Positions 1 through 7,953 of a stretch of 14,466 nucleotides of DNA are shown here, in pieces (positions within the stretch are counted from its first letter, which is position 1; every line of letters starts with the position of its first letter). Under the pieces are notes generated by a model. The model was not told where the DNA came from. It did no database searches and saw nothing but the letters and a program-made list of their open reading frames with translations. Origin of the DNA: Candidatus Sulfotelmatobacter sp. (lineage in GTDB: Bacteria > Acidobacteriota > Terriglobia > Terriglobales > Acidobacteriaceae); assembly GCA_030037575.1 (NCBI GenBank), contig JASHRB010000201.1, positions 1-14,466 on the forward strand, read 5' to 3'. Made by a program: the position numbers and the translations under genes.

Positions 1-207
1 CGCTTGGCCGTTGCTGATCGTGACGTTATAGGTTTTTCCTCCGCCGTTGTTGGGCACCACTCCGCCGCTCCAGTCGCCGCCCGTGCTCCAGTTGCCGCTG
101 CCGCCATTCCAACTGACGTTGGTCTGTGCCGGCGAGCACACAGCGTCGCTCAGGCTCAAAAGAGCGAACACAGTCGCGACCATCTTCACGGCAGCCTTGG
201 GCTTCAT
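1..207 (-). CDS. Secreted adhesin-like protein, N-terminal part (cut by window edge)
   Basis: Reading right to left from the ATG at 205-207, 69 codons stay open to the window edge, so the protein continues to the left. The first ~28 residues form a signal peptide: MKPKAAVKMV, then a hydrophobic run, then a small-residue region before AQTNVSW. The mature start is rich in Trp, Gly and Asn, including NWSTGGDWSGGVVPNN. That resembles the W-x-x-x-x-x-W-x-G-x-x-P pattern at the start of passenger repeats in autotransporter, adhesin or PEP-CTERM-type surface proteins. A purine-rich stretch (AGAGGCAGAGG on the minus strand) lies just upstream of the start. An extracellular or outer-membrane location is inferred. 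The class of the full protein cannot be decided from this fragment. Confidence 0.6.
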   Translation of the reverse strand, partial: MKPKAAVKMVATVFALLSLSDAVCSPAQTNVSWNGGSGNWSTGGDWSGGVVPNNGGGKTYNVTISNGQA

Positions 208-471
208 CGAGTGCCTCTGCCTCTAGTGCCTCGCAAATTCCACGAGCAGGGAGTCTGGCTTGAGTCTTGGAACGGGTATTTTCGGATTCGGCGCCATCGC
301 ATTTCCACGGGGAGGAGATGGGACGATAGACACCGGCGTGGCTTCAACCGCGCGCCATACGATATCAAACCTAATCGAAAAACACTAGAGACTTAAGTCC
401 GCAAGATTGCAGCGCGAGCCGAACTGCGAGTTCTTGCGGGCAGGTTGCCAAGCCTGCCGGCGAAGCACCAA

Positions 472-1962
472 TCACGGCGCCAACTTGCAGCCACTCGCAC
501 CTTTCTCTACGCATTCGAGGTTTCTGGAGTAAAGCGACGTCTTCGGTTCCAGCTTGCGAGCGAGCGTAAGTTCGGCGATTGCGTCCGCCGGGTCGCCGGT
601 TTTCGCCAAGGCAACGCCCAAGCCGTTGTGAACCGCCGCCGTTCCAGGAATGAGGGCGGCCGCTCTACGGAAGGAGTTCACCGCTTCCGCGTACATTGCT
701 TTCTGGTAGTAATCACAGCCGAGCTGGTAGTGCGCAGCAGGCATGTCGGGCTGCAGCAGCAAGACTTTTTGGAATTGCGCGATCGAATCGTCGTAACGGC
801 CCATTTGGCGGAGAGCCAAACCATAATTGAAATGCGCCGTAAGATTTTCGGTATCGATCTGCAATGCCTGTTTGATCTTTTCGAGCCCCTGGCGAAAGCG
901 TCCCTGCTGCACCAGGACCAGGCCTTCGTTGGCAAGCGCCAGCAGCTGTCGCGATTGCTTCGCTTTTTGTCCCAGCTCCTGGCTGAGTGCGGCTTCCTTT
1001 GCGGCCGCTTCCGGCTTTCCGGCGCGGCGCAGCGCTCCGCTCAGCTGATAATGCACTGCGCTGTCATCCGGCATCAGGGCCGCCGCAGTTTCCAACTCCC
1101 GCACCGCGTTCTCGAACCTTCCCTCATTGCGTAGGAGTAGCCCCAGATCGCGATGCGCGGTGCCCGACTTAGGGGCAAGCTTCACCGCCTCCCGCAACTC
1201 TTTTTCGGCTTGCCTCGTCTGCCATGAATCGCCCGATTTGATCAGTGCGTTTCCCAGATCCTGGTGGAGCAGCGCATTGTTTCGATCAAGCGCCAGCGCC
1301 TTGCGAAACTCCTTTTCCGCGCTGGCATAATCGCCGGCAAAGCTATAAAGCTCGCCCAGTTCGCGCAAGGCATCCGGCTGGTGAGCATTCAACTGCAGAG
1401 ATTTCAGGTAGGCGTTGGTCGCTTCCTCGCGGCGGTCGGCTTGGGTCAGGAATTTAGCCAGCGACAGCCAGTTCAGCGCGTCCTCCGGCGCCAGCTTGAC
1501 CGCCAGTCGAAGCTGCTTCTCGGCCGCGCTTGCATCCCTTGCTTCGGAAAGCATGTCCCCGAGGAAGCGTCGATATTCGGCATTCTCCGGTGCAAGATCG
1601 CAAGCCCGCGCCATTTCAGCGGCTGCGTCGTGCGGACGGTTCACCCGCACATACGCCTGCGCCAAGTCGTTGTGCAAGCCGGCTTGCTGGGGGCGGCGGG
1701 CGACCGCCTGCTCGAAAAATGGTATGCTTTCTGCGACTCTCCCCTGTTTGAAAATCGCAACCCCGAGATTGGCCAGGGCTTCGATGTTGGAAGGGTCGGC
1801 CTGCACGGCCTGGCGGAATTGCCTCTCCGCCTGCGCGGGACGGTCCTGCTGCATCAGGCGAATCCCTTCGGAGTTCAGTTGCTGGGCGCGGTAGCCGGGA
1901 GTAATCTGCAAGGCGACCGCAAGCAGCGCAACTGTGATGAGCGGCAAAAAAGCTCTGGCCAT
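472..1962 (-). CDS. Membrane-anchored TPR-repeat protein
   Basis: A 496-residue protein starting at the ATG at 1962. A TTG six codons upstream (1980) is possible but has no better ribosome site. Residues 3-22 are one hydrophobic segment (LPLITVALLAVALQI), acting as a signal anchor or signal peptide. From about residue 30 to the end the protein is a near-continuous series of about 12 tetratricopeptide repeats, seen as recurring 34-residue units such as ALANLGVAIFKQGR, AHRDLGLLLRNEGR and AAHYQLGCDYYQ, each with an A-x-x-x-F/L helix and a closing Pro. TPR arrays bind other proteins, and no enzymatic domain is visible. It is divergent from the small gene at 2007, with only 44 bp between the start codons, so the two probably share regulation. 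Its partner and process cannot be told from sequence. Confidence 0.85.
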   Translation of the reverse strand: MARAFLPLITVALLAVALQITPGYRAQQLNSEGIRLMQQDRPAQAERQFRQAVQADPSNIEALANLGVAIFKQGRVAESIPFFEQAVARRPQQAGLHNDLAQAYVRVNRPHDAAAEMARACDLAPENAEYRRFLGDMLSEARDASAAEKQLRLAVKLAPEDALNWLSLAKFLTQADRREEATNAYLKSLQLNAHQPDALRELGELYSFAGDYASAEKEFRKALALDRNNALLHQDLGNALIKSGDSWQTRQAEKELREAVKLAPKSGTAHRDLGLLLRNEGRFENAVRELETAAALMPDDSAVHYQLSGALRRAGKPEAAAKEAALSQELGQKAKQSRQLLALANEGLVLVQQGRFRQGLEKIKQALQIDTENLTAHFNYGLALRQMGRYDDSIAQFQKVLLLQPDMPAAHYQLGCDYYQKAMYAEAVNSFRRAAALIPGTAAVHNGLGVALAKTGDPADAIAELTLARKLEPKTSLYSRNLECVEKGASGCKLAP

Positions 1963-1965
1963 GGC

Positions 1966-2005
1966 CTGTGTAAAGAACAATTTCTAACACAGAAGGACAA
2001 TTTCT
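1966..2005. promoter_or_regulatory. Operator-like repeats between divergent genes
   Basis: The 44-bp gap between the two divergent genes holds two overlapping patterns. One is a perfect direct repeat ACAATTTCT at 1977-1985 and 1997-2005, with a 20-bp period (two helical turns). The other is an imperfect palindrome with arms CTGTGT (1966-1971) and ACACAG (1987-1992) enclosing AGAA...TTCT. Such spacing fits a dimeric repressor or activator site, but no regulator is known. Functional assignment is inference. Confidence 0.3.
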
Positions 2006-2006
2006 T

Positions 2007-2408
2007 ATGACGAGCAATCAGCGCGGCAGCGCCGCGGTGCAAGGGGTCTGGATCATAGCCGGGATCGGGGTGATCATTGCCGCGTTCATGGTGATCCGGA
2101 GCACCGGCCAGCCAAAGCCGGTGGCATTCACGACGCCTTATCAGGCGGTGCTGCTCACCAGCGGCGCCGCTTATTTTGGAAAGCTCGAAGGCTATGGAAC
2201 TTCCCGCCCGGTTCTGACCGAGGTCTACTACATCGTGTCGCAGACCAATCCCGAGACCAAGCAAACCACCAACGTGCTGGTCAAGCGCGGCAAAGAACTG
2301 CACGAACCGGATCGCATGTATCTGAACCCCAACCAGATTCTATGCGTCGAGCCGGTCGGCCCGAACTCCAAGGTCGCTCAACTGATCGCACAGCAACAAG
2401 GCCATTAA
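2007..2408 (+). CDS. Small membrane-anchored hypothetical protein
   Basis: A 133-residue protein. The start ATG at 2007 is preceded by AGAAGGA (1991-1997) at good spacing. Residues 13-28 form one hydrophobic helix (VWIIAGIGVIIAAFMV) after a short polar N-terminus, suggesting a single-pass inner-membrane protein with the remaining ~100 residues outside the cytoplasm. The soluble part (VAFTTPYQAVLLTSGAAYFG, then an EVYYIVSQ stretch) looks like a small beta-rich domain. It resembles hypothetical proteins I associate with Acidobacteria, but I recognise no named family. It is divergent from the TPR gene at 472-1962 and followed by a strong hairpin terminator, so it is probably transcribed alone. 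Confidence 0.75.
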   Translation: MTSNQRGSAAVQGVWIIAGIGVIIAAFMVIRSTGQPKPVAFTTPYQAVLLTSGAAYFGKLEGYGTSRPVLTEVYYIVSQTNPETKQTTNVLVKRGKELHEPDRMYLNPNQILCVEPVGPNSKVAQLIAQQQGH

Positions 2409-2426
2409 AATGCGCGAGGGTTCGGC

Positions 2427-2458
2427 AAAGAAGCCGCTCTTTCAGGAGCGGCTTCTTT
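2427..2458. terminator. Bidirectional intrinsic terminator
   Basis: A perfect 13-bp inverted repeat, AAAGAAGCCGCTC / GAGCGGCTTCTTT, closes a 6-nt loop (TTTCAG). One arm ends in A-rich and the other in T-rich sequence, so the hairpin can work on both strands. It lies between the convergent ends of the genes finishing at 2408 (plus) and 2488 (minus). Confidence 0.85.
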
Positions 2459-2487
2459 CGCTTTAACTAACGGGGTGGTGTGGTCGG

Positions 2488-3588
2488 TTAGTGGTTGAAC
2501 GTCACATTCAGCCCGGTGGTCAGCACCACGTCGTTTTTCTTCGTTCCCACCGGTGGGTTCGACACGTAAATGTCGCTGAACTGGTTCTGCCATCCCAGCC
2601 ACTTGCTCACTTTGGTGACCACATTCAGCAGGAAAGTGCCCTGATAGTCACCCGGCATGGCTGTTATCTCGGGATAGAAATCAAGCTTCTCGGTGATGAC
2701 CGTGGTCTTGCCGAGCTTGCGCATGAAATCGTCTTCCAGAGTGAGCGCTGCGAATCGATCGGTGATGCCGTACGAAATGTAGGTAGGCGGAATTGTTGGA
2801 GGCGTGACCGGCGGTCCGTCGGAGTAGGTTTCGTGGGTGTAGTTCAGGCCGGCGATGAGATCGAGAGTGGTTGCATCCGACTTGATGGCGTGAAGCCCCA
2901 ATCCTCCGCCGTAGATACCGCGCAGATCGAGGTCCTGCAGCGCGTTGCTGATGAAGGTCACCTGGGCGTTCGCGAACGCGCGCGGCGTCAGATTGTGGTC
3001 GTACTCCAATCCCGCCTGCACCAGATTGGCCACCAGGCTGGGAGTCACCAGTGCATTGTTGGTGTAGACGGAACTCAGATACGCCAAGATCTTGTCCTTC
3101 TCCGTTGGATGGACAAGATTCAACGCCAAGGCCAGGTTTTCCGTTTCACTGTTGCCCCGAGCCAGAGAAAATCCCGCGCTCGCGCCGCCTTGCCACCCGT
3201 GCCACAGGCCGGGATGCAGCGACTTTTCGTAAGCCGCTTGTTCGGCATCGTTGCGGATCACCGCGACATTGGCGACCGGAACTTCGACAGGGCCGGCCTT
3301 CGTTGCTACCTGGAGCTGACCATTCGCTTCCTGCACCGTGCCCACAACCGTTTTCTTCGTCTTGTCGGTGATGTGCAGTTGCTGATCGGTCGTAATTTGG
3401 CTGATTTTGGTGAGCTCGATCGTTACGTCGCCAGCAGCATCCGTGTGCAGCACCACGGTTTTTCCATCCGACTTCACGATTTTGCCGGTCAGGCGATCTC
3501 CATTTTTCAGCGTGATCTGGTCGGCGAGCACGCCCGGTACCGTGGCCAGAAATAAAATAACCACACAAAACTTGACTGTACGCAACAC
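2488..3588 (-). CDS. DUF481 family outer-membrane protein
   Basis: A 366-residue protein. The start is GTG at 3588 (or the next codon, TTG), with GGAGGT at 3594-3599 just upstream. Residues 1-22 are a signal peptide (FCVVILFLATVPGVLA). Residues ~24-110 contain the LKNGDRLTGKIV pattern and a second similar unit (VVGTVQEANGQLQV), a small SH3/LSM-like beta module often found before DUF481. From ~130 onward the sequence is amphipathic beta-strand-like (GGASAGFSLARGNSETENL, YGGGLGLHAI) and ends in VVLTTGLNVTFNH. The terminal aromatic pattern is loosely that of an outer-membrane barrel. This matches the DUF481 (YdiY-like) family, whose role is poorly known. TatA lies 137 bp upstream on the same strand, so cotranscription is possible but unproven. 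Confidence 0.85.
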   Translation of the reverse strand: MLRTVKFCVVILFLATVPGVLADQITLKNGDRLTGKIVKSDGKTVVLHTDAAGDVTIELTKISQITTDQQLHITDKTKKTVVGTVQEANGQLQVATKAGPVEVPVANVAVIRNDAEQAAYEKSLHPGLWHGWQGGASAGFSLARGNSETENLALALNLVHPTEKDKILAYLSSVYTNNALVTPSLVANLVQAGLEYDHNLTPRAFANAQVTFISNALQDLDLRGIYGGGLGLHAIKSDATTLDLIAGLNYTHETYSDGPPVTPPTIPPTYISYGITDRFAALTLEDDFMRKLGKTTVITEKLDFYPEITAMPGDYQGTFLLNVVTKVSKWLGWQNQFSDIYVSNPPVGTKKNDVVLTTGLNVTFNH

Positions 3589-3725
3589 TGCCTACCTCCA
3601 GCTTTCAGAGAAATTTAAACGCTCAATTTCCTATTGCAGGGAACCCGAGACTAAATTGAGTGGCCCGTCGAACGTAGACAAACTCACAGTGAATCGAGGA
3701 CTTGGCCGCTGCGCAAGAACTATGG

Positions 3726-3926
3726 TTAGCTCTTCACCTCTTTGGATTCGGGGGCCTTGTTTTGCTCGGCGGCAGCCGGAGGATTCTCCTTCATGCCTTC
3801 TTTCAGCGCACGAATTCCCTCGCCCAGCCCCTTGCCCAGCTCAGGCAACTTCTTCGGACCAAAGATCAGCAGCGCGATGGCAAAAATAATGATCAGATGC
3901 GTTGGCTGAAATAAACCATCCAGCAT
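3726..3926 (-). CDS. tatA: Twin-arginine translocase subunit TatA/TatE
   Basis: A 66-residue protein with the complete TatA plan. A short N-terminus is followed by a transmembrane helix (HLIIIFAIALLIFG, residues ~10-23), the hinge FGPKKLPELGKGLGEG, an amphipathic helix, and a charged, disordered tail (ENPPAAAEQNKAPESKEVKS). TatA oligomers form the pore through which folded twin-arginine precursors cross the inner membrane. The start is ATG at 3926, with GGGAGGT four bases upstream. No tatB or tatC is next to it, so it is an orphan copy that must work with TatC encoded elsewhere. The LPELGKGLGEGIR hinge is standard for TatA/E rather than TatB. Confidence 0.93.
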   Translation of the reverse strand: MLDGLFQPTHLIIIFAIALLIFGPKKLPELGKGLGEGIRALKEGMKENPPAAAEQNKAPESKEVKS

Positions 3927-3966
3927 GGGAACCTCCCAGAGACACTACAACTATTATTACGGTACC

Positions 3967-4021
3967 GGAGGGTAACCACGAAGTCAAACCGCGCCCCGGC
4001 CCTTCCCGGCCGTTACCTCCG
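3967..4021. repeat. Inverted repeat in the tatA / TPR intergenic region
   Basis: The arms GGAGGGTAAC (3967-3976) and GTTACCTCC (4012-4020) are complementary apart from one bulged G, and enclose a GC-rich inner segment. They lie upstream of tatA (minus) and of the TPR gene at 4134 (plus), so they could form a leader hairpin or an operator. No clear sigma-70 promoter was found next to them. Confidence 0.25.
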
Positions 4022-4133
4022 TGATCTTACCTTTGGGTTTCAACGCGGCTAACTTAAATGCATCGTTCGAAACCGCCGCACGTCGCGGCATCGGCGGTCA
4101 ATCCAGCTCGCTAACCATCGCCCGGAGATTTTT

Positions 4134-5609
4134 GTGAAGCGGAAGGGCCTCTCGGTTTTCGTACTTTGCCTCGGGGTGGCTCTGGCTGCCCGAGGCAGCG
4201 ATCGTGAGCCGGTAAATGCAGTGCAGATTGCCGCCTGGCTCACAGCCGGCATATCGAACGCGCGTCTGGTGCGCATCATCCAAGAGCGAGGAGTCTCGCG
4301 CGCGGTTGGAAAACGGCAGATTCGTCAACTGGCGTCCGCCGGCGCCGACCGGAACCTGATTCGCGCGCTGAAACAATCGAGTCACAGCGGAAGGCTTCGT
4401 GGCGCGAACCCCGGCTCTCCGGCTCAAATCCCTCGGTCTTTGCTGCAGGCAGCGGCCCATGCCCGCGCCCGCCATTTTCACGACGCCGAACTTGCCCTGC
4501 GTGAAGCTCTGAAGTCCGATTCCGGGGACGCCTCGTTGCACTTCGCTCTGGCGGCCATGCTTCGCCAACAGGAACAGTGGGACGATGCCTACGATGAAGT
4601 CGCGATGGCCGCGAACCTGATGCCCGATTTCCCCGAGAATCACAGCGCATTCGCCTACATTTTCTACCGGCTCGGCGATGGGCCAAACGCCATCGCGGAG
4701 GCGCGCACTGCTCTGAGCATGGATCCGCTGAACGCCGAGGCTTATCAGTTTCTTGCGCTCGCTCTTTACTCGAACGAACAATATTCGGCTGCGGTGCACG
4801 CTTTTCTCGAATCGCTTGCCCGCGAAGGCCATAATCCTGAGACCTACTACGATCTCGGCATCGCCTTTCACGCCGCTGGCAACCTGAATGGCGCCGTCGA
4901 CGCTTATGGCGAGGCCATTCGTCTCCAGCCCGGTTTCTGGCAAGCCCACTCGAACCTGGGCTTGATTCTCCACCAACAGAGGAAGTTCGACGAAGCCATT
5001 GCCGCTTACCGCGAAGCCAAACGGCTGGCGCCACAGGAAGCGTCGGTTCGCAACAATCTCGCCAACACCTATTGCGACAAAGGCGACTTCGACGCCGCCC
5101 TGCTCGAGCTGCGCGAGCTTTACCGCCAGCACCCCGACTGGCAGCAGGGGCACACCTGCATGGCCCGCGCCTACATGGCAAAGGAAGACTACCCGGCAGC
5201 GATCGGCCAATTTGAGTTGGCGGTTGAACAAAATCCGACCGGCTCCGCCGAACACCGCATGTTGGGCGAGGCCATGCTGCTCGACGAAAGACTTGACGAT
5301 GGTGTACGCGAGCTGCGGCTTGCCGTGGAACTGGATCCCGACTCCGACGCTGCCCACCATGCTCTTGGCACAGCGCTGTTCCGCCAGGGGCAGCTCCCTG
5401 CGGCGGAAAAAGAATTTCGCGAGGCGCTGCGCCTGGTTCCTTCTCCTGACAATCATTTTTCCCTGGCCGCCTGCCTGATGACCATGGACCGCTACGAGGA
5501 AGCCTTGCAGGAACTGGAAACGGCTGCGCGCCTCGATCCCGCGCGGACGTTGTATCGCACGCGACGCGATGAATTGCTGAATCTAATGAAGGCGACAAAT
5601 TCTCGCTAG
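4134..5609 (+). CDS. Secreted TPR-repeat protein with N-terminal helical module
   Basis: A 491-residue protein starting at GTG 4134, with GGAG at 4123-4126 upstream. Residues 1-22 are a signal peptide (LSVFVLCLGVALAARG). Residues ~28-85 are a small helical module (IAAWLTAGISNARLVRIIQ, then QIRQLASAGADRNLIRAL). I associate this module with secreted acidobacterial proteins, where it often precedes TPR, PEGA or peptidase domains. From ~100 to the C-terminus there are about 11 TPR units (AYQFLALALYSNEQYSAAV, AHSNLGLILHQQRKFDEAI, AHHALGTALFRQGQLPAAE). No catalytic domain is seen. It probably acts as a periplasmic protein-protein scaffold. It is divergent from tatA with a 207-bp gap. The long reverse-strand frames opposite it are antisense shadows. 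Confidence 0.87.
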   Translation: MKRKGLSVFVLCLGVALAARGSDREPVNAVQIAAWLTAGISNARLVRIIQERGVSRAVGKRQIRQLASAGADRNLIRALKQSSHSGRLRGANPGSPAQIPRSLLQAAAHARARHFHDAELALREALKSDSGDASLHFALAAMLRQQEQWDDAYDEVAMAANLMPDFPENHSAFAYIFYRLGDGPNAIAEARTALSMDPLNAEAYQFLALALYSNEQYSAAVHAFLESLAREGHNPETYYDLGIAFHAAGNLNGAVDAYGEAIRLQPGFWQAHSNLGLILHQQRKFDEAIAAYREAKRLAPQEASVRNNLANTYCDKGDFDAALLELRELYRQHPDWQQGHTCMARAYMAKEDYPAAIGQFELAVEQNPTGSAEHRMLGEAMLLDERLDDGVRELRLAVELDPDSDAAHHALGTALFRQGQLPAAEKEFREALRLVPSPDNHFSLAACLMTMDRYEEALQELETAARLDPARTLYRTRRDELLNLMKATNSR

Positions 5610-5735
5610 CAATCGCTTTCCGGACAAGGGGTGCACTGTACTCCCGTCATTTTTCGACAGAAATCGCAATCCCTAGAATGGCCTGAGCACGCACGCCAGC
5701 ACTCGGAACGCCCAACCACCCTGGAGGAATCCGCT

Positions 5736-6398
5736 ATGGACCTGACGCGCCCCACGCCATCCAGAGCCGCGGGAACTGCTCCGCTCGTGAGGCCATCGGA
5801 AAAAAGGCACACGGATGTTGCAACCGAAGTTCGCCGCGATTCGCGGAATCTAGCGCCGGCCGCGACCGGCCTGGAGCACAAATCGTCGGGTTACGGCCTG
5901 CCTTGCGTCCAATGCCGTTTGTATTACCCAGCCGGATTCGACGCCTGCCCGGTTTGCAATTGTAGGGACCGGGTTTCCCCCAATGTTGCGCCCGTCATCG
6001 GATATTCGCGGGCATCGGCGGAATCACAACCCGACGCTTCCGTTCTGGACCGGGAGCGGGAAGCGTTCTTGAAGCAGTTCAAGTCGCAGCTCGTTGCCGC
6101 AGATGCGGAAGCGGCAAACGCAACCGCGGTTTGTACTGTTGCAGATCACGACCAACCCGAGGCGGCCACGATTTGCAGACCCTGTTACGACCAGCTTCAG
6201 GAGCGTGTTGACGTGCTCGAAGCCGCACTGCACATCGATCTGAAAGAGGCGGCACAGATTGTTTACGATGCCGTGTGGGCCGATCCATCCGATCCCAGCA
6301 AGACCTACGCCAATGCCGCCAGCGCCCTGCTCGTCGAGCTGCGCAAACGTTCGGGAGTCTCCAGTCTGCTCGGGCCATTTCAGCCGCTGGGGAACTAG
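5736..6398 (+). CDS. Zinc-ribbon hypothetical protein
   Basis: A 220-residue protein. The ATG at 5736 was chosen because GGAGGA (5723-5728) precedes it by seven bases; the frame stays open upstream but has no ribosome site there. Residues 57-74 hold two CxxC knuckles (CVQC...CPVC), a classic four-cysteine zinc ribbon. A further Cys and a CRPC motif occur at 133-150. The first ~50 residues are polar and probably disordered, residues 104-130 look helical, and the C-terminal part (EAAQIVYDAVWADPSDPSKT, then helices) is a soluble helical region. There is no membrane segment, so it is probably cytoplasmic. I recognise no named family. Roles in nucleic-acid or protein binding are possible but not shown. 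A weak TAGAAT box lies at 5674-5679. Confidence 0.75.
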   Translation: MDLTRPTPSRAAGTAPLVRPSEKRHTDVATEVRRDSRNLAPAATGLEHKSSGYGLPCVQCRLYYPAGFDACPVCNCRDRVSPNVAPVIGYSRASAESQPDASVLDREREAFLKQFKSQLVAADAEAANATAVCTVADHDQPEAATICRPCYDQLQERVDVLEAALHIDLKEAAQIVYDAVWADPSDPSKTYANAASALLVELRKRSGVSSLLGPFQPLGN

Positions 6399-6471
6399 TG
6401 CCGCGGCGAGGTCCGGCCGCAGTATCGGTCCTGATCGCCAGCCCCTAAGCCCAAGCCCGCTCCCCATTTTC

Positions 6472-6484
6472 ACTTTGCCCGCAA
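6472..6484 (+). promoter_or_regulatory. Possible Ada-box upstream of ada
   Basis: ACT, six bases, then GCAA (6472-6484), 48 bp before the first possible ada start. In E. coli the Ada operator is an A box (AAT) six bases from a B box (GCAA), so this is a one-mismatch form, and GCAAGATT also resembles the E. coli ada promoter. The pattern is short and could occur by chance. Confidence 0.25.
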
Positions 6485-6531
6485 GATTCGGATAGTCCGC
6501 GCGCGTCCATGCGCCGTACTCTTGCAGCACT

Positions 6532-7692
6532 ATGACATCAACCAATATGAGTTTCCCGATTGCAGCGGCGAATGCCATACTCGGAGAGCTGAGCGAAGCG
6601 GCGGTAGCGCTTCCCCGTTCCATGACTGCAGCGACACGCCAAGCCGAAGATGACCGGCGGTGGAATGCGGTAATCGAGCGGAATTCCGCGCAGGACGGCA
6701 AGTTTGTTTTCGCGGTTTCCACCACCGGCGTCTATTGCCGGCCATCCTGCGGGGCGCGCCGTCCGCGCCGCGAGCACGTGACGTTTTTTTCCCGACCCGA
6801 CGAGGCGGAAAAAGCCGGTTTCCGCGCCTGCCTGCGGTGCCGCCCAAAATCAATCGGAGGAAATCCGCAGACCGATTTCGCCAAGCAGATCTGCCGCTAC
6901 ATCGAGCAGCATCTCGACGAGCCGCTCACGCTCGGTCGCCTGGGCAAGGTTTTTGGCCAGAGTCCGTTTCATCTCCAGCGCCGCTTCAGAACGGCGCTCG
7001 GAATCACGCCCCGGGAATACGCCGACTCCTGCCGCATGAAGCTGCTCAAGCGAAATCTGCAGGCGGGAGACAATGTCACCCGCTCCATGTATGACGCGGG
7101 CTACGGATCGAGCAGCCGTTTGTACGAAAAGACGTCGTCCCAGCTGGGCATGACGCCCGACCGTTACCGCCGCGGCGCCCTAGCCGCCTTGATTCGCTAT
7201 GCCTGCACCGATTCACCGCTGGGTCGGATGCTCATCGCTGCCACCGACAAAGGGGTTTGCGCGATCCAGTTTGGCCGCTCCGACGCTGAGTTGCTCGAAG
7301 GCCTGAAGCACGAGTTTCCGTTTGCTGTGCGCAAACCGGACGAAACCGGCCTGCAGCAGTGGATCGAAGCCGTACTGCTCAGAATGAGCAGTGAGGAATC
7401 ACAGGCAGCGCTGCCGCTTGACATTCGCGCAACCGCTTTTCAGCGCCGGGTCTGGACTTATTTGCAGTCGATCCCGTTCGGCAAGACGAAGTCTTATGCT
7501 GAGGTGGCCAAGGCCATCGGCCAGCCCACGGCCAGCCGTGCCGTGGCTCGGGCGTGTGCGACGAATCCCGTTGCCGTGGCGATTCCTTGCCATCGCGTAG
7601 TCCGCGAGAACGGCAACCTCAGCGGATATCGCTGGGGCGTAGCACGGAAAAAGGCTTTAGTGGAGATGGAGAGCGCAACCGCGGGGACATGA
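6532..7692 (+). CDS. ada: Bifunctional DNA methyltransfer repair protein / regulator Ada
   Basis: 386 residues with the full Ada architecture. Residues ~43-110 are the N-terminal zinc domain, with Cys69 and Cys73 (VYCRPSC) and Cys100 and Cys103 (CLRC). By family knowledge Cys69 is the self-methylating acceptor from methylphosphotriesters. Residues ~115-215 are an AraC-type helix-turn-helix (QSPFHLQRRFRTALGITPRE). Residues ~220-380 are the O6-methylguanine methyltransferase domain, with PCHRV and active Cys353 and the RAVARACATNP helix. Ada removes alkyl groups from DNA and, once methylated, activates its own and other repair genes. The first ~30 residues are an extra extension. The ATG at 6622 (residue 31) may be the true start, as neither start has a clear ribosome site. 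It is convergent with the downstream permease. Confidence 0.95.
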   Translation: MTSTNMSFPIAAANAILGELSEAAVALPRSMTAATRQAEDDRRWNAVIERNSAQDGKFVFAVSTTGVYCRPSCGARRPRREHVTFFSRPDEAEKAGFRACLRCRPKSIGGNPQTDFAKQICRYIEQHLDEPLTLGRLGKVFGQSPFHLQRRFRTALGITPREYADSCRMKLLKRNLQAGDNVTRSMYDAGYGSSSRLYEKTSSQLGMTPDRYRRGALAALIRYACTDSPLGRMLIAATDKGVCAIQFGRSDAELLEGLKHEFPFAVRKPDETGLQQWIEAVLLRMSSEESQAALPLDIRATAFQRRVWTYLQSIPFGKTKSYAEVAKAIGQPTASRAVARACATNPVAVAIPCHRVVRENGNLSGYRWGVARKKALVEMESATAGT

Positions 7693-7953
7693 GCAGGCAT
7701 CCGCTTTCGGCGCCAAAAAAATAAAGCGCAGGAAAAGTCCGAATGCGGCGTTTTGCCCCGTGGCTTTGGGCGCGGTCGATGGGCCACAATGATCAAGAGG
7801 AGGTTCACCCGCGGGATCAAATCCCGGATCAGCCACCATTCCGGCCGAGGCCCGCAACGGCCCCGCCTGGGAAGGGCAGCGACGGATCATTTACTCCCAC
7901 GGGATTTGCCAGCCGGGTACCTGCCCGTTGCCTTCCGCAGCATCGCGGGTTTA

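Noticed and set aside
448..461. GGCAGG...CCTGCC hairpin after the first TPR gene
   Set aside because: Six-base stem with a loose loop and no T-run on the transcribed strand; too weak to call.
2491..3555. 354-codon plus-strand frame
   Set aside because: Antisense to the DUF481 gene, which has a signal peptide, a ribosome site and family motifs.
4098..5598. Two reverse-strand frames of about 440-450 codons
   Set aside because: Both lie opposite the TPR gene, have no ribosome site and no recognisable domain, and reflect high GC in a repeated coding pattern.
7812..7826. CGGGAT-CAA-ATCCCG hairpin between ada and the permease
   Set aside because: The stem is only 6 bp and no T-run follows, so it is not a convincing terminator.
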